Notes: generated from the letters alone by a model not told the origin. DNA of 64,000 bases from Antitrichia curtipendula (GCA_951230915.1 OX579633.1:51350029-51414028), one strand, 5' to 3'; shown: positions 12,140 to 23,935, numbered from the stretch's first letter. Program-made: numbers and translations.

Positions 12140-12462
12140 ATTAGAAAAAATTTGGGGCCAAGGGAGGGCCGTTTCAGGCCCGTTCCCCAATCTGTCCCCA
12201 TGCTGTGAACAGTGATATGGGCCGTCAGAAAAAATAAAAAAAATAAAAAATAAAAAAAAATTGTTTCCCAAATTTCGTCTTAAGAAAAAAATAATAATTT
12301 TTTTTTTTTTAATTTTTTAATTTTTTGAAAATCTGATGTGGCCGAAGTTCGGCCATGTCACCCTGCTGCGGTGGCGCAGTTTCAGCAGTCAGGGACTGCA
12401 CAGAACTTGTGGAGAACTCATGGGAACTCGCGGCCCTCCCTTGGCCCCAAATTTTTTCTAAT
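12140..12462. mobile_element. MITE with perfect 32-bp terminal inverted repeats (323 bp)
   Basis: 12140-12171, starting ATTAGAAAAAATTTGGGGCC, is the exact reverse complement of 12431-12462. The interior is A/T homopolymer-rich and contains a compact palindrome TGGCCGAAGTTCGGCCA near 12337-12353. No unambiguous target duplication is visible; TA (mariner-like) is possible because both ends carry TA just outside GAAAAAATTTGGGG. It sits between two coding-like fragments on the minus strand and supplies the last codons and the stop of the 12463-12922 frame. Confidence 0.85.
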
Positions 12463-12922
12463 GGACCACCTTGTTAGGGAGTCTTACTCCAATTCCACAT
12501 GGAGGACGTTTAGGGGCCCTTGACGATGATGCGCTACCAATGTTCCTTCCTCCACAAGAACCATAATATTGAGATGCATATTGACCCACTTCTAATTGAC
12601 GAGGGGCTTGTGGGGGTCTACCACCCCTATTAGTGTTGGAAACATTTTGCAGTGCGGCTCGAGCATTCCCTAATGAACCTAACCCTTCTTCAATATATCT
12701 AGAGGTGGAATTTGAACTTCTACTAGCCAAGGGGGGTGCAGAATATTTAGGCAATGAGCCACGTCCCACAACCAATGTCATTTGTGAGGTAGAAGTGGGA
12801 ACGAACAATATATCATTAGAAGAAGAAGAAGGGTTTTGCAGCTGCGGTTTGCAACTAGTTTTGTAGTTGCATGAGACCTTTGCAATTGGGTGATAATTTG
12901 AGAGCTCAGTTGCAGTAGACAA
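12463..12922 (-). pseudogene. Ser/Asn/Gly/Pro-rich protein fragment interrupted by the MITE
   Basis: An open minus-strand frame of about 150 codons, rich in Ser, Arg, Gly and Pro (stretches such as SSSSND, NRGGRPPQAPRQ, SASSSRAPKRPP). It reads into the MITE end and stops there. No domain recognised. Low-complexity composition and position suggest a piece of the same disordered protein encoded at 13866-14558. Confidence 0.3.
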
Positions 12923-13565
12923 GTTGCACTAATTGCAAAATAGTTGCAAGTTTGATCTCATTCGATAGTCTATGTAGAAATTCATTGATGATTGAATTCT
13001 TCTAACGTGGTTGTTGATGTGGAACTTGCTTGTGTGCAACTTGTTTGCAATTCATTTACGACTTGTCTATAATTTGTAGATTTATGTTTTTGTAGATTTT
13101 GAAGTTTTAATCTCAATAATTTGTTGACATCAAAATTTCAGATCTAGCTTCTTTTTTAGATTATCAAATCCAAATATTGATATTAAAAAGATTTCACCAA
13201 TTTACAAAACTTTATGATTTTACAAGTTCTAAAATTTCTTAGACTTTAAATATTTGGTGATTTCTATAGATTGCAGAAATCTACAAATTGTAAAAATCTA
13301 CAAATTATAGAAGTCTACAAAATGTAGAAATATTGGAATCCTATAATTAGAATTCATTACGTAAGAATGTTATAACTTACAATTCTTATATGTTCAACCT
13401 AATGGTACTCTTGACAATTGACATGGGACAATTGTAATTGTTTTCTAGTTGAACTCCAGTTGTAGTCTAGTTGCTTTCAAGTTGAGTTCTAGTTGAATTG
13501 CAATTGAATTTAGATTCTATGCAACTGTAGTTTGACTCACTAGACTATGTAGAACAGAAAGTTGT
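12850..13565. repeat. degenerate short-word repeat rich in AGTTGCA/AATTGCAA
   Basis: Words such as AGTTGCA, AGTTGAATT, TTGCAATTGAATT and ATCTACAAATTGTA recur many times without a fixed period. It separates two coding-like fragments and could be an intron that expanded by slippage. Confidence 0.4.
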
Positions 13566-13865
13566 CCACATTGACAATTGTAAGAAATATTGGATGTAGA
13601 ATACCTCACATCAATTCTTCTAATACATCCATGTAATCTTAAACTTCAGTTAGCGACTATTTTACGACTACAACAACATATAACTTTATTCATGTCAAAT
13701 CTAGTGCAAATATAGAGGGCTACAGTCGCAGGACAGTTGTATAGGACAGATAGTTGCATTGTAGTCGATTGTGGCGGACACGGTTTTCTTCTAGTGTATT
13801 TAGTGGAACGTTGTCTTCGTCCATACGTACACATGAAGGGTCAAAACGCATTGCATCATCACCGC

Positions 13866-14558
13866 TCATTCATTCGTTGGAACTGTGCGGGCTATTGATG
13901 TACCTCCACTGTTTGTATCATGACACCTTGCTACGGATTTGCTGCTACCAACCTCACCACCCACACGTTCCTTGCTACCACCGCCATTGTGGTCTGATGG
14001 CTCATTATTTAAAGTTGTAGGGTTCTCCACATTCTGGGAAATTCCATTGTTGTGCTCATCTTTGTTCCTACCATTGTTTTCTGAAAGGAGGTGATTGTTG
14101 TTGTTGTCATCATTCAAGGGAGGATCATCATTGCCACGATTTGCTGCATTGACTTTGTCATTTTTCAAAGAAAAGGACATTGCTTGGTCAACTACAACAC
14201 TTCCATTCGGAAGGGGAGGAGGTGAAGGGTTGTGAGGGGGAATTGGACCCCAAGGTCTCCAAACACCACCAAGAATATTGTCATCTACATTTGGTCCATC
14301 TCCGTAGTAGTTCCTCACTTCCTCAAAGTGATCGACACCTTTCCTCCACAGATTCATGTTTGTCTTGTACGTTGGAGGTGCCCAATTGCCTTCAATGTTG
14401 TCATCTTCTACATCCTGTACTTACATTGTATCAAATGTGCGATTTGGTTTGTCCATTGGAACAGGGCCAAGAGCATCAGGATTAGAATCCTCCGAGTAGA
14501 TGTTTAAATCATAAAAATGAGCTGGATCTGCTTTAGGTTTTGAGGAAGGACAAGGCAT
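13866..14558 (-). pseudogene. acidic Asn-rich protein fragment with one in-frame stop
   Basis: From ATG 14558 the frame gives 45 residues (ending NRTFDTM), then a TAA at 14421-14423, then continues in the same frame with VQDVEDDNIEGNW and WRKGVDHFEEVRNYYGDGP to a stop at 13866. The conserved-looking segment around WAPPTYKTNMNLWRKGVDHF is followed by a Pro-rich linker and an Asn/Asp-rich tail. I do not recognise the family. The single stop in a continuous frame points to recent decay, a sequencing error or an overlooked intron. Confidence 0.4.
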
Positions 14559-14895
14559 GGACGCAGAGGCATAGAGGCACGGATGTTATCCACTAGCAAT
14601 GGACTTCAAAAAATTGTAGGATTTCTAGACGCGGACCGGGGGGGGGGGGGGGGAGGGGGGGCGGACAAAGGAACTCCTACTTGACTTCAGAAACATGAGA
14701 TTTCAGGTGTGTTCCAAAACCTTTTGTCTGTCTAGTGTATGGGTGCTAATATAGGGACGCACGGGCGCGGATGCAAAGACTCCCAATATTTTAGCACACC
14801 AGGGCACAGGCGTAGAGTTGGGGCGTGGACATTGGAGCGCGGATGCAATGTTTGGGTGTGGACGTTAGATGCAAACTTTATGGGCGTAGACGCAA
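14545..14895. repeat. GC-rich degenerate minisatellite (GGGCGCGGATGC-type words)
   Basis: ACGGGCGCGGATGC, GGGGCGTGGACATTGGAGC, GCGCGGATGCAATG, GGGTGTGGACG and GGGCGTAGACGC follow one another at 15-40 bp intervals. Downstream text AAATTCATTTG...TTTCTAAGCC also follows the array at 18.9-19.2 kb, so the two loci share a longer common ancestor than the short word. Confidence 0.6.
14638..14661 (+). repeat. poly-G tract, possible G-quadruplex
   Basis: A run of 16 G, one A and seven G on the plus strand, inside the GC-rich array. Length in the assembly is uncertain because homopolymers of this size are hard to sequence. Confidence 0.85.
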
Positions 14896-15254
14896 GAAAA
14901 AAATTCATTTGGGGCCTTGTTTTCTAAGCCCCATTTCAATATGGCTTAGGATTCTTCCTCCCATTTCAATGTGAGCTACATTGAAGGACGGCTAGCCTAT
15001 ACTTGCCATGTTAGTATTAACTGTTGATTTGAAATTCAAATTTTGGAAGGGAGCTACTTGCACCAATTTTTTTTTTCCTTTCAAGCCAAGGGGATGTTTT
15101 AACGGGTTTTTAAAAAGCATTAGCCCACGGAATGCACTCCGTGTTCCCCCCCCCCAAAAAAATGCATTAGGCCATTTAATTGTTGAAATTGATATGGAGA
15201 ATTTTGGGCATCTCATGCATTAATTTCTTTTATTCAAAGCCAAGATCCACTAAG

Positions 15255-15515
15255 GAAAAAAGAAATTAGGAGAATGTCTCTTCAATCATTTATAGAACTT
15301 TTTCTTTGGTGGTAAAGGTTATTCCTAAAATGCCTTGGTCTAATTAAATGAAGAAGTAGAAAATGAAGATTAAAGACAAAATTACTTCAACTATATATTT
15401 ATTTTTCCTTTGGTGGTAAAGGTTATTCCTCAAATGCCTTGGTCCATTTAAATGAATAGGTAGAGAAAAAAGAAATTAGTAGGGAATCACTTCAATCATT
15501 TTTATAATTTTCAGA
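15255..15515. repeat. interleaved tandem duplication (about 104 bp)
   Basis: TTTGGTGGTAAAGGTTATTC occurs at about 15305 and again 104 bp later, each followed by ATGCCTTGGTC. The flanking AGAAATTAG...CTTCAATCATTT block also occurs twice, at about 15262 and 15468. Confidence 0.7.
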
Positions 15516-18500
15516 GCAAAGGAAATAGATTCCAATTGTAACACAAGTCATTTCTAATTGATTGAAGCATATTCAAATTACTTACGCATTTTCTATTAGA
15601 ATTAGTCATAAGTCCCTATTTATGACCCTAGGTCTTCCATAAATTGTTCACTTGCAACATCTAGAGAGAAATGTAGAAAGTAAATAAAATGTTAGACTAT
15701 TGCAATAAATAATTTTTTTTGGAACAAACCATTCAATGACTAAGGTAAATCAGCCATGACGGACACCTAGGGAATGATCCATCATAGGGTGTTTTTTTCA
15801 GTATATAAGATTTGGGCCACCATCAATGTCTTACATGAAAATGATGGAGTAATTAGTAACCTCTTTAGGAGCTCCCAACTTTATAGTGTGAATTCTTTGT
15901 AAGATTTGATTTTTTGATTCTTTCATGTTAGAGAATATTATAACTACTTTAGGTGAGTGAGATGAGCATTATTGATTCAGATTTGATTGGTTTTGAGGTA
16001 GTCTACAAACTTTTTTGGCCATGATGTACTTAACACCTCAAAAATTGATAGCTAATTCATACATTGTCAAAAAAATATAATTTCAATTGCTCTTGTTGTT
16101 TCTCACACTTGTCTTTGTGTGGGAAAAAAAATTGAAAAATTTCAGTACACCATGAGTTCAAACTCCTAATTCTAGCCGTCATGGGCTCTTTTACCTTATA
16201 GAAGGTCCATTTAACCCCTAAACATTTAGATCCTTATCTAGAATTGCCAAAAATTCATTATAAAGAACCATGTTGAAGAATATTTTGGAATGGATTTACA
16301 AATAAATGTTGTAGATTTTGAGTTCTATATTCCACTCACATGGTTAGATTCAACAATTTTATCACTAATACTTTTCTATAGATTTAGAAAGGAAAATTTC
16401 AAAATTCATTCAAAATTCAATTATAAGCAAAACATTATCATTTTTTGAGTAAACTTGTTGGAAGGGATTTGAAACGAGTTTCTCTTAGGCGAGTCTATTG
16501 TAGTACCTTTTCAAATTGAGCAACTTTGCCGAGTACCCTGAAAAATTTGGCACTTAGAAAAGAATTTAAACAACTTTCATCATCCAAAGTATAGAATTTA
16601 AAAATACTCAGCAATTGTACAAGTATCCAATAAAACATGCTATCATGTACTATATTTTTCTTACAGAAATCAGCAACAACATGAAGATTTATTTTACAAG
16701 AAATTTGTTTATACACAGTGTGATCAATCTCTTGGGAATTATTGATATGTATGGTTTCATTATTCAAAAATAATATATAAAGGACTAAATCAAGCTTCTT
16801 TTCATTATAAACCAAATTAGATTTGTTTTTATACCTCAAGTTTTAATTAGATTTATTGAGAGTGTAACTGAATTAGCTTAAATTATTTGGATTTCAACAA
16901 TCAATTTTGGCAATTTTCTAGATTTGAGGTAGTTATTAAAATTTTTTTATAAAATAACAAATTCCTTTATGAACAATTAATTTTTGCCACAATTGAAAAG
17001 GTACTAGGGTATTTAGAAGTTCTTAATGCCCACTCACTTTCATAGCTTCTTTATTTTGGGAACCTTATATAAGTTCTTTACTAGTTATGCAAATATTGAC
17101 AAGAAATAGGAAGAGAAATGAAAGGTTCAACTAAAAGAATAAAACTCCTCTTTCATAACAGAAAAAGTAAGAAAAAAAAAAAATTGTTTAAAAAAAAGAA
17201 AGAGAACTCTCCCTCTTTAATTTTTTAAAGAAATAAAATAAGAAGAAGTATAAGGTTCAAAAAATGGAAAAAAATCTCTCTTGTATTTTTGAAATAAAAA
17301 AAATAGAAAAATTAAGATAAAATGAGCGTTTCTTATTGCTTTTGTTGAGCATTAACTCCCTAAACCAAACCACGTTTGGGGGGCAATAACGCATGTAGTC
17401 TCGGCATCTAAAAAATTTAGAAATCATTTAAGAAAAAATTAGAATTTGAAATTGGTTTTGTTGATTTATATATGCTTGGAAAGCATTGAATCATTCCATT
17501 TTGAGAAATGAGATAAAAGTTATGAAGAGTTTTAGTTTGTCGATAGTTATGGAATATGGATTGATAGAATTCCCTATTGGAATAATTGCAAATAACCTTT
17601 TCAACTTCTTTATTTAAGTGAATTTTAAAAATTAAATTAAAATACAAAATATGGATGTCGACATTTTTTAAAAACCTTATGACCATTAGGAATGACATAT
17701 TTCTATTCCATAAGTAACTTCTTAAAAGTTTGGTATTTAAATCATTTTCTATTTTCTTCTACTTGTTATTTCTTTCCTATCTATTGTACAATGTGTAAGA
17801 TAATCCCAATTGTGACTCAAAAAAATATCTTTCAAAATTTGACCATTTTAGATCTATCTTCATCATTAAACTATTCAATTTAATTTTTTATGCAATTTTA
17901 ATCAAAATTCCAATTTAAAAAAAAATTTAAACTTTCATTTTTGATAAATTATTTTGAATGTTTTTCATTGTGATACAAAATAATTGAATGAAAAATATTG
18001 ATGTGAATTTTTTAATTTGATTGTAAAAACATTTCAGAAATATTAATGTGCACTTTTCACTTTTAGGAAAAAGAAACATTACCTAGGAAAAAGTTTATAC
18101 TAAAAATAATTCAATTTCAAGGTGTTGCATTGTTGCCTTCTCAAATTTTATGAAATAGATATCTCTAAATTGTAATTATATTTTACTAATTGATCTTTGT
18201 ATTATAACTACTTCTGTACTTTTGAGCATGATGGTGCAATTGGTTTGCCAAATTCAAATTATGATCTAGAGAAATTTATTGTACAAATTGTTCATTATTG
18301 ACACCTTCACATAAAATTTTCTATAGTGTAAATTTTTTCCCTATTAGTGGAATGTGCACATTTGTATTTTTTTTAAATTTGCACCCAAAGTTTTTAAGAA
18401 TTAATCACCAATATTTTCAAATAATTACTTTGTATCACAATGAAAAACACATAAGATAATTTTTCAAAAATGGAATTTTTGTTTTTTGAAAGTGAAATTT

Positions 18501-18683
18501 GGTGTGTTGATTAAGATTTCTTAAATAAAAATAAATTTATAGGTTAGTTTTGAAAATTAGGTTAGAAATGGTCAAATTTTGAAAGATATTCATTTAAGTC
18601 AAAATTGGGATTACCTTACTTTCTAGGGAGCAGTCTACAATTCAAAATGATTTGAAAATTTCAGGCATGGAAGCAATTTGCTT
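15516..18683. other. AT-rich intergenic DNA
   Basis: No gene recognised. A TTAACCCCTAAAC terminus at 16211 resembles TTAA-bounded elements; its partner was not found. Short open frames at 16495-16839 and 17417-17698 are AT-driven and look like chance. Confidence 0.4.
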
Positions 18684-18906
18684 TTAACCTTGTAACGCTG
18701 CTGTGGACACTAAGTGTCCAAGAGAATTCTTTTGTATAGGATAGAAGTGCAACTATTCACCCTCGAAATTTTGCTGTGAAAAGGGAACATCTTCTACAAT
18801 ACTTTGATTTCCAATGATTACTTTTCCAATTTTTTAAGTGAATGATTCCCATGGTGTTAGAAAATGATGATTTCCACAAAGACTAGTCCGTCCTTTTAGG
18901 GTTTAA
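18684..18906. mobile_element. TTAA-bounded MITE, family C copy 1 (about 223 bp)
   Basis: Starts TTAACCTTGTAACGCTGCTG and ends CCGTCCTTTTAGGGTTTAAA. The interior shares GGATAGAAGTGCAACTATTC, CATCTTCTACAATA and GATGATTTCCAC with copies at 38162-38387 and, in reverse orientation, 36479-36699. No coding capacity. Confidence 0.65.
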
Positions 18907-18929
18907 AATGTTTCCAAAGAAGAAATGTT

Positions 18930-19180
18930 ACAGACTTGGGTAGGCGAAGTCAAAGTTGCACAAGCAATGGGTGAGGACGTAGAAAGTCGGGGCATGGACA
19001 GAAATTCAATTGTGACTGGGCATAGATGCAAGGGATGCTTAGGGAACCAGGCGTGGATGCAATATTGTATGGGCGCGGACGCTATCGAGCATGGGCGGGG
19101 ATGCATGGATTGGGCGAGAATGTTGTAGGTTTGGGTGTGGACGCAAGGACCGGGCGAGAATGTTGTTAGCCTGGGTGGGT
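18930..19180 (+). repeat. GC-rich minisatellite array upstream of the kinase-like pseudogene
   Basis: Words GGGCATGGAC, GGCGTGGATGC, GGGCGCGGACGC, GGGCGGGGATGC and GGGTGTGGACGC recur with the spacer GGGCGAGAATGTTGT. The array ends directly before a TATA box at 19184. An array of the same words in the opposite orientation lies at 21400-21610, on the other side of the pseudogene. Confidence 0.65.
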
Positions 19181-19183
19181 ACT

Positions 19184-19190
19184 ATATAAT
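19184..19190 (+). promoter_or_regulatory. TATA box of the kinase-like pseudogene
   Basis: TATATAAT in the context GGGTACTATATAATCCCC, a good plant TATA element about 200 bp before the first ATG (19382) of the kinase-like frame. The expected start of transcription would be about 19215. Confidence 0.45.
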
Positions 19191-19381
19191 CCCCGGCCCC
19201 ATCTAAATTCATTTGCCAAGTCCACTTTCTAAGCCTCATGTGCTGGCTTGCCTTTGCAGTCTATGCTTTTTGAGTTGGATGGAAGTTAGGGCTTGGCTCT
19301 ACCAGCATACCCGGGTTCTTTTACTGTTTTTTCAACGATCACTTGAAGGAATTGAACCATATATATAGAGTTGATTTGAAG

Positions 19382-20926
19382 ATGGCTGCACAAGGGAGTG
19401 GTTCATTTGGGAAGCGTCAGATGTTTGTGGACTTGGATAGGCTGATTGAAGAAGGACTTCCACCAACAGACACGTCAATGGCTATAGGTTCATCAAAACC
19501 CTTCATCATCAAGCGGGAAGAAGCAAAAGAAGCCCCCAAACCCGGATTGACCTCCAATACAATACTTAGTCTTCTATAGGGTAGTATGAATGGAGTTCTA
19601 TAAGCAATGAAGTTTTTCAATGTTGCAAAGGGAGTATGTGAACAATGAACTCACATGTTATCACAAGCTCACTCAGGATTTATTGCACAAGCTTGAGTTG
19701 AAGTTGGAAGGATCTGAGAAATTCAACAATTACTCATATTATTGGTTACACTCAGAGTTTCTGGATAAAATGGTGATTGCATTGACCACTAATACTGTAG
19801 CAACTTATTATTACCATGTGAAGAAAAAAGAGGGTATAGACGATTTGGACAATGGAGATAGAGAGGCAATTTCAAAATTGGATATGGTGAAGGTGTGAAG
19901 GTTTTCTAATAGCTGCCTTAAAGCAAAAGCATTGTGGAAAGAATCAATCGAGATTTGCATTTTGGATCAATGTATAAGTGGATTTGTAGACTGGCTTCCA
20001 CCATCAGTGAAAGTGGTGACAATGCTCGAACAAATTGTGGAAGGTGTAGTTGGAAAAGTGAAGAAGGTGTAGTTGACAAAATTGTCAATCATCCCCAATT
20101 GCATTGAATTTGCGGCAAAGGGGTTGAAGACGAAGGATGAAAAGGAGAAGCGTAAGGATATTGTGCTTAAGGCTAGAGGGATTCCAATCAAGCACCTATG
20201 CATCATTAAAATTTTGTCCTTGCATTTCGAAACAATGGAAGGCTTTTCGCTTTGGTGGAATGGAGGATCTTTAATTTCTTTTCTAAAAGACTACAATTTC
20301 AAAGTTTTCAAATCAACGGATGTGAATGATATTGCAAAGTTGACTGATATTGGGTTCACAACGGAGGAGCTTGGGTAGATTGCCCCGTACCGTAAAAATC
20401 GAGTAAACTTGGCACTGTCATTGCTTATGATTGTGGAAAAATGCCACGACGCAAATTTTATTCACAATGACATCTCTACATCAAATGTTTTGCTCCATTT
20501 TGACCCTTGGAAAGAAAATACATTTATATAAGGCTTTGTGATTGGGGACTTTCTAGCCAAGTGAACAAAAAAGAACCATCAAAGTATGGTTATACTACCT
20601 ATGATGCTATGCAGAAAGTGGAAGCTGCTCGAAAGTTCGTAGCTCCGGAATTGTTCTTTTTTTACTCAGAGGAGGACTCTACAAACTTGTTCTAGGTCGA
20701 ACAACAAAAGCACCTATATTCCAAGGTTGCTGACGCATATGCAACATGATGGATAGTGTACCAAATTTGGAACAAAGAATGGGATCCAAATTTTTTCCAA
20801 AAATGAAACAAGGAACAATTTGTGAAACTCATTTTGAAACTGAAAAGCCTCCAAAAAAAAGATCGAGCCCAAAGGGCGTCTGTTCCAGAGGTTATTGAGA
20901 CATTGAGGAAGACACCGTACTGCTAG
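19382..20926 (+). pseudogene. divergent protein-kinase-like gene, decayed
   Basis: The N-terminal fragment is at 19382-19579 (from MAAQGSGSFGKRQ). A second fragment is in one frame from about 19620 to 20525 with internal TGA 19896, TAG 20070 and TAG 20376. After a frameshift near 20510-20525 the frame continues to 20926 with TAG 20693, TGA 20747, TGA 20804 and TAG 20924. The catalytic loop reads HNDISTSNVLL (HND in place of HRD, about 20463-20495) and the metal-binding motif is CDWGLSS (DWG in place of DFG, 20540-20548). VAPELF matches the APE motif, and VADAYAT*WIVYQIWNKEWD matches the following helix. The motifs identify a kinase fold; seven stops and a frameshift make it non-functional. 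Similar HND/DWG kinases occur in mosses and lycophytes as I recall, which I cannot verify here. Confidence 0.6.
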
Positions 20927-21399
20927 AAGATGCATGAGTGTTGTTTTCATAAAAAAAAAGTATTTTTTTCCCTTTTGAGCATTTTGTATAGTAGTTGTCT
21001 AGAAGGCAATGTATTTTCACCTATTATTCTCAAAGAGGACCATATGTACTTGGCATCCGCCTAACACCATATTGTATATAATATTATAAATATTTTTGGG
21101 ATACTCTTTTATGCAATTATTGTTTATATTTCTTTTGGCACCATGTAGAATATGAATGATGTATTCATATCCAAATCCTTGAATGATACCATGACAACCA
21201 CACCCAACATGTGTTGCACGTATGAGATCAAAAATGAGTAATACATGTACACTAAATGAAGTCTAAATGTGTATGAAGCTACAAAGTTCAAATGAAAAAG
21301 TGGTTGAACATAATATCAAGGTTGTTAGGCATCCTAAAAGACGCATGAATGTAGCATTTAACCACTTTGTGGTACTAAAAAGGGAAGAGTCAGTCCCAA

Positions 21400-21610
21400 T
21401 GTCCGCCCCCCGTTCAATTTGCGTTCCCGCCCAATTATGAGACCACGCCCCAATTCCAATTGAGTCCATGCTCGACTTTGCGTCCGCGCCCGGAGAGACT
21501 TCTGTTTGCGCCTGTCCATGAGTCTGCGCCACGATTCCACTTGTGTCAGCGCCCCAACTTTTTGTCCACGCCTTGACTCTGAGTTGGCAGCCAGATGTCG
21601 CTAAGGTAAG
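21400..21610 (-). repeat. GC-rich minisatellite array, inverted relative to 18.9-19.2 kb
   Basis: GTCCGCCCCC, GCGTTCCCGCCC, CCACGCCCC, GCGTCCGCGCCC and GTCCACGCC are reverse complements of the GGGCGYGGAYGC word. Together with the array at 18930-19180 it brackets the kinase-like pseudogene in inverted orientation. Confidence 0.6.
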
Positions 21611-22446
21611 TCCACGCCGTCTTTCTTTTATCTTCTTAGAAATCAACTACATGTTGACTACATCGGACGGGTGGCACCTCTACCAGACCAACGAATCAGA
21701 CGGATGGATGGGCGGTCTGTTCGTCCAGTATGACAATCCTAATGTAGTACGGCCCAAGAAATCAAGAGAAGCTTTCGCGTGCCTACGATGGATTCCAAAA
21801 GTGGTGCTTCACGCAACAGTCGCGTATGCATTTGCGGTACGTAGTGACAATGCTCTTAGCCATTGGCCATTAAACTTTCTAAAATATATGAAAGGGGGTA
21901 CATGTGTCACTTTCCCATTGGCTAAAAATTTGACATGGGTGACATATCCCACCAATCCATACTTGTATTTTTGTGACATGTGCTTTATCTGCAAACAATA
22001 TGGGACAATGTATGGTTGTATCTATATGGTTGTGTATATATGTATATATCGCATACATATCTCATATATATTCTATGCATATTTTACATGCTATATATAT
22101 TTTGTATATGTCTTATGTATTTGTATTACATAATATCCATATTCACATTATTTTTTTTCTTCAAGATCAACAACATTAGGAAGGGGGGGATTTTTGTTTA
22201 CGAGATCAATGGCTCTTGATTTTTATAGAGAGGTGTGTGTGGATTAATTGCAACTTGAACTTCTGCTTGCATCAACTTGCTACATAGTCTATGAGAAAAA
22301 ATCTTAATTCATTTAATTTTAATTTTTCAACTCAAATAATATAATTTTTTGAAAGTCATCATTATAATTTTCTTCTAAAATTTAATTTAGAACACATCTT
22401 CATATTCTTGTAAACTTAGATTGTGGCTTGGTTTTTTACAAAAGGC
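21611..22446. other. non-coding segment with AT-repeat stretch
   Basis: After a moderately GC-rich stretch to about 21860 the sequence turns into TATATG/CATATA-rich DNA (22015-22150). The long open frame at 21543-22133 runs through that low-complexity tail and is not supported as a gene. Confidence 0.35.
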
Positions 22447-23357
22447 TTAACTCCCTAAAGTTTCAAGGCCACTTTTCCGTCAAAAAACACTCAAAACTGT
22501 CATTCTTAAACCAAACAATAAATATTATATTTATATTTATTTTTTATTTTTTATTATTTTTGGCATATTCAAATCTAGAATCTTACACTAGACTAGTATG
22601 AAAATGCTTAAAAGAAATTTCAATTTTTTTGGCCATATAAATCGCAAGATATAAGCATTTAAAGTGAAAAAAACAATTATTTTTGTTCCTAACTTGGCTT
22701 AATTATAAGGCTTTGAATTCTCTTAACTTAAGATTTTTTTTAATAAAGATTGTGAATTAAATTTTTTGTATGTTGAAGAATTGAGTTGACGGTTTAGAAA
22801 AATAATTCACCCTTCATGTAATTTTCATTCTTTAAAAAATTGTTAGGTTGAAGCAAATACAATATAGAAGGAACTGGAACTCACTAATCCCAAAGGTGGG
22901 ATTGTTCTAAAAAGAAAATTAAACCATATGCAACTTTTTTTCTTGATTAAATTGTTTAAATTGAATTCAAAAATAGATACAATATACTATTTTCTAAATA
23001 ATTTGCTAAGATTGCCCGCAAAACAAAAAACTTCATAACTTTCACATCACTTATCCGAATGGAATGAATTAAATATTTACACATAGATTAAAATAAATTT
23101 ATAAGAACTATATATATTTTAAACTATTTTAAATTTTATGGATTTTTTTGCTACGTGCCCTTGCCTATTTTGGTCTTATTGTAGCATAACTTTTGCTCCC
23201 GGATATTGATTGAAATAAAAAATATATTCCCCAAAACCTAATCAATTTTCCTATCATGGAAAAAAGTTTAAAAAAATCTTGACAAAAATTGAGATCATAG
23301 GTTTCTATTGAACCTTCAAAAGTCCCCCAAGGAGACTCTTGGGACTTCAAGGGTTAA
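22447..23357 (+). mobile_element. TTAA-bounded non-autonomous element, family B copy 1 (about 911 bp)
   Basis: Starts TTAACTCCCTAAAGTTTCAA and ends with GACTTCAAGGGTTAA. Interior text (AAGGCC..TTTTC, CACTCAAAACTG, GACTAGTATGA, AAGATATAAGCATTTAAAGTG) is shared with 35543-36482 (reverse) and 44300-45219. No coding capacity. Confidence 0.6.
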
Positions 23358-23682
23358 AACATTCTAAATTGTTTTTTAGATTTCAAGAGGGTGGTTGGCC
23401 TTATTTTTTTAAATGATGTTCATATTTCAAAGACAACAATATATAGATATGCCATTTTTGGCTAACTTTAAAAAAGAATGAACTAAAGATCAGCTTGAAA
23501 GTGATAAAGTTAAATCTTTGATGTCTTTGGAAAAGATAATGAGTTTGATGGTCTCTTTGAGTTGATATTGCAATAGGAGAGTCCAAATGGATTTTTTTAT
23601 TGACGGGTTTATTGATCATTGATGAGAACCTAAAAAGGTTGATTATGTCATTGCTTATTGTTGGAAGTGCAATTGTGCCTTG

Positions 23683-23935
23683 GGCAATTCATTTAGAGTA
23701 TCCATTAGAAACGTCCAAACAAAACTTTAGACCCCTTATATATATTTTTATTTTAAAATATAAATAAATAAATAAAATATAAATAGATTTTTTTACTTTG
23801 AAAGTTTATATTTTGAATTTATTGATATTTTTATTTGTTAACAATAATTAGTTACAAATTTTTGAAGTAAAAAGATACACTATAGAACTAAAAAATAACT
23901 TTCACATCCCTATATTATATAAGAACAAGTCGTGT
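23683..23935 (+). mobile_element. hAT-like element copy 2, truncated at the right
   Basis: Begins TTCATTTAGAGTATCCATTA and follows the left half of the 7470 and 38879 copies (CAAACAAAACTTTAGACCCC, TACTTTGAAAGTTT, AATAATTAGTTACAAATTT, CTATATTATATAAGAA), then the similarity stops. The right terminus is missing. Confidence 0.7.

Noticed and set aside
19382..20926. Alternative genetic code with TAG/TAA read as Gln
   Set aside because: TGA stops occur as often, several TGA/TAG sites fall on Arg, Trp or Gly positions of known families, and the DDM1-like and DDE frames behave as standard code.
21543..22133. 196-codon open frame
   Set aside because: It has no ATG at its start, its second half is TATATG-type low-complexity sequence, and no domain is visible.
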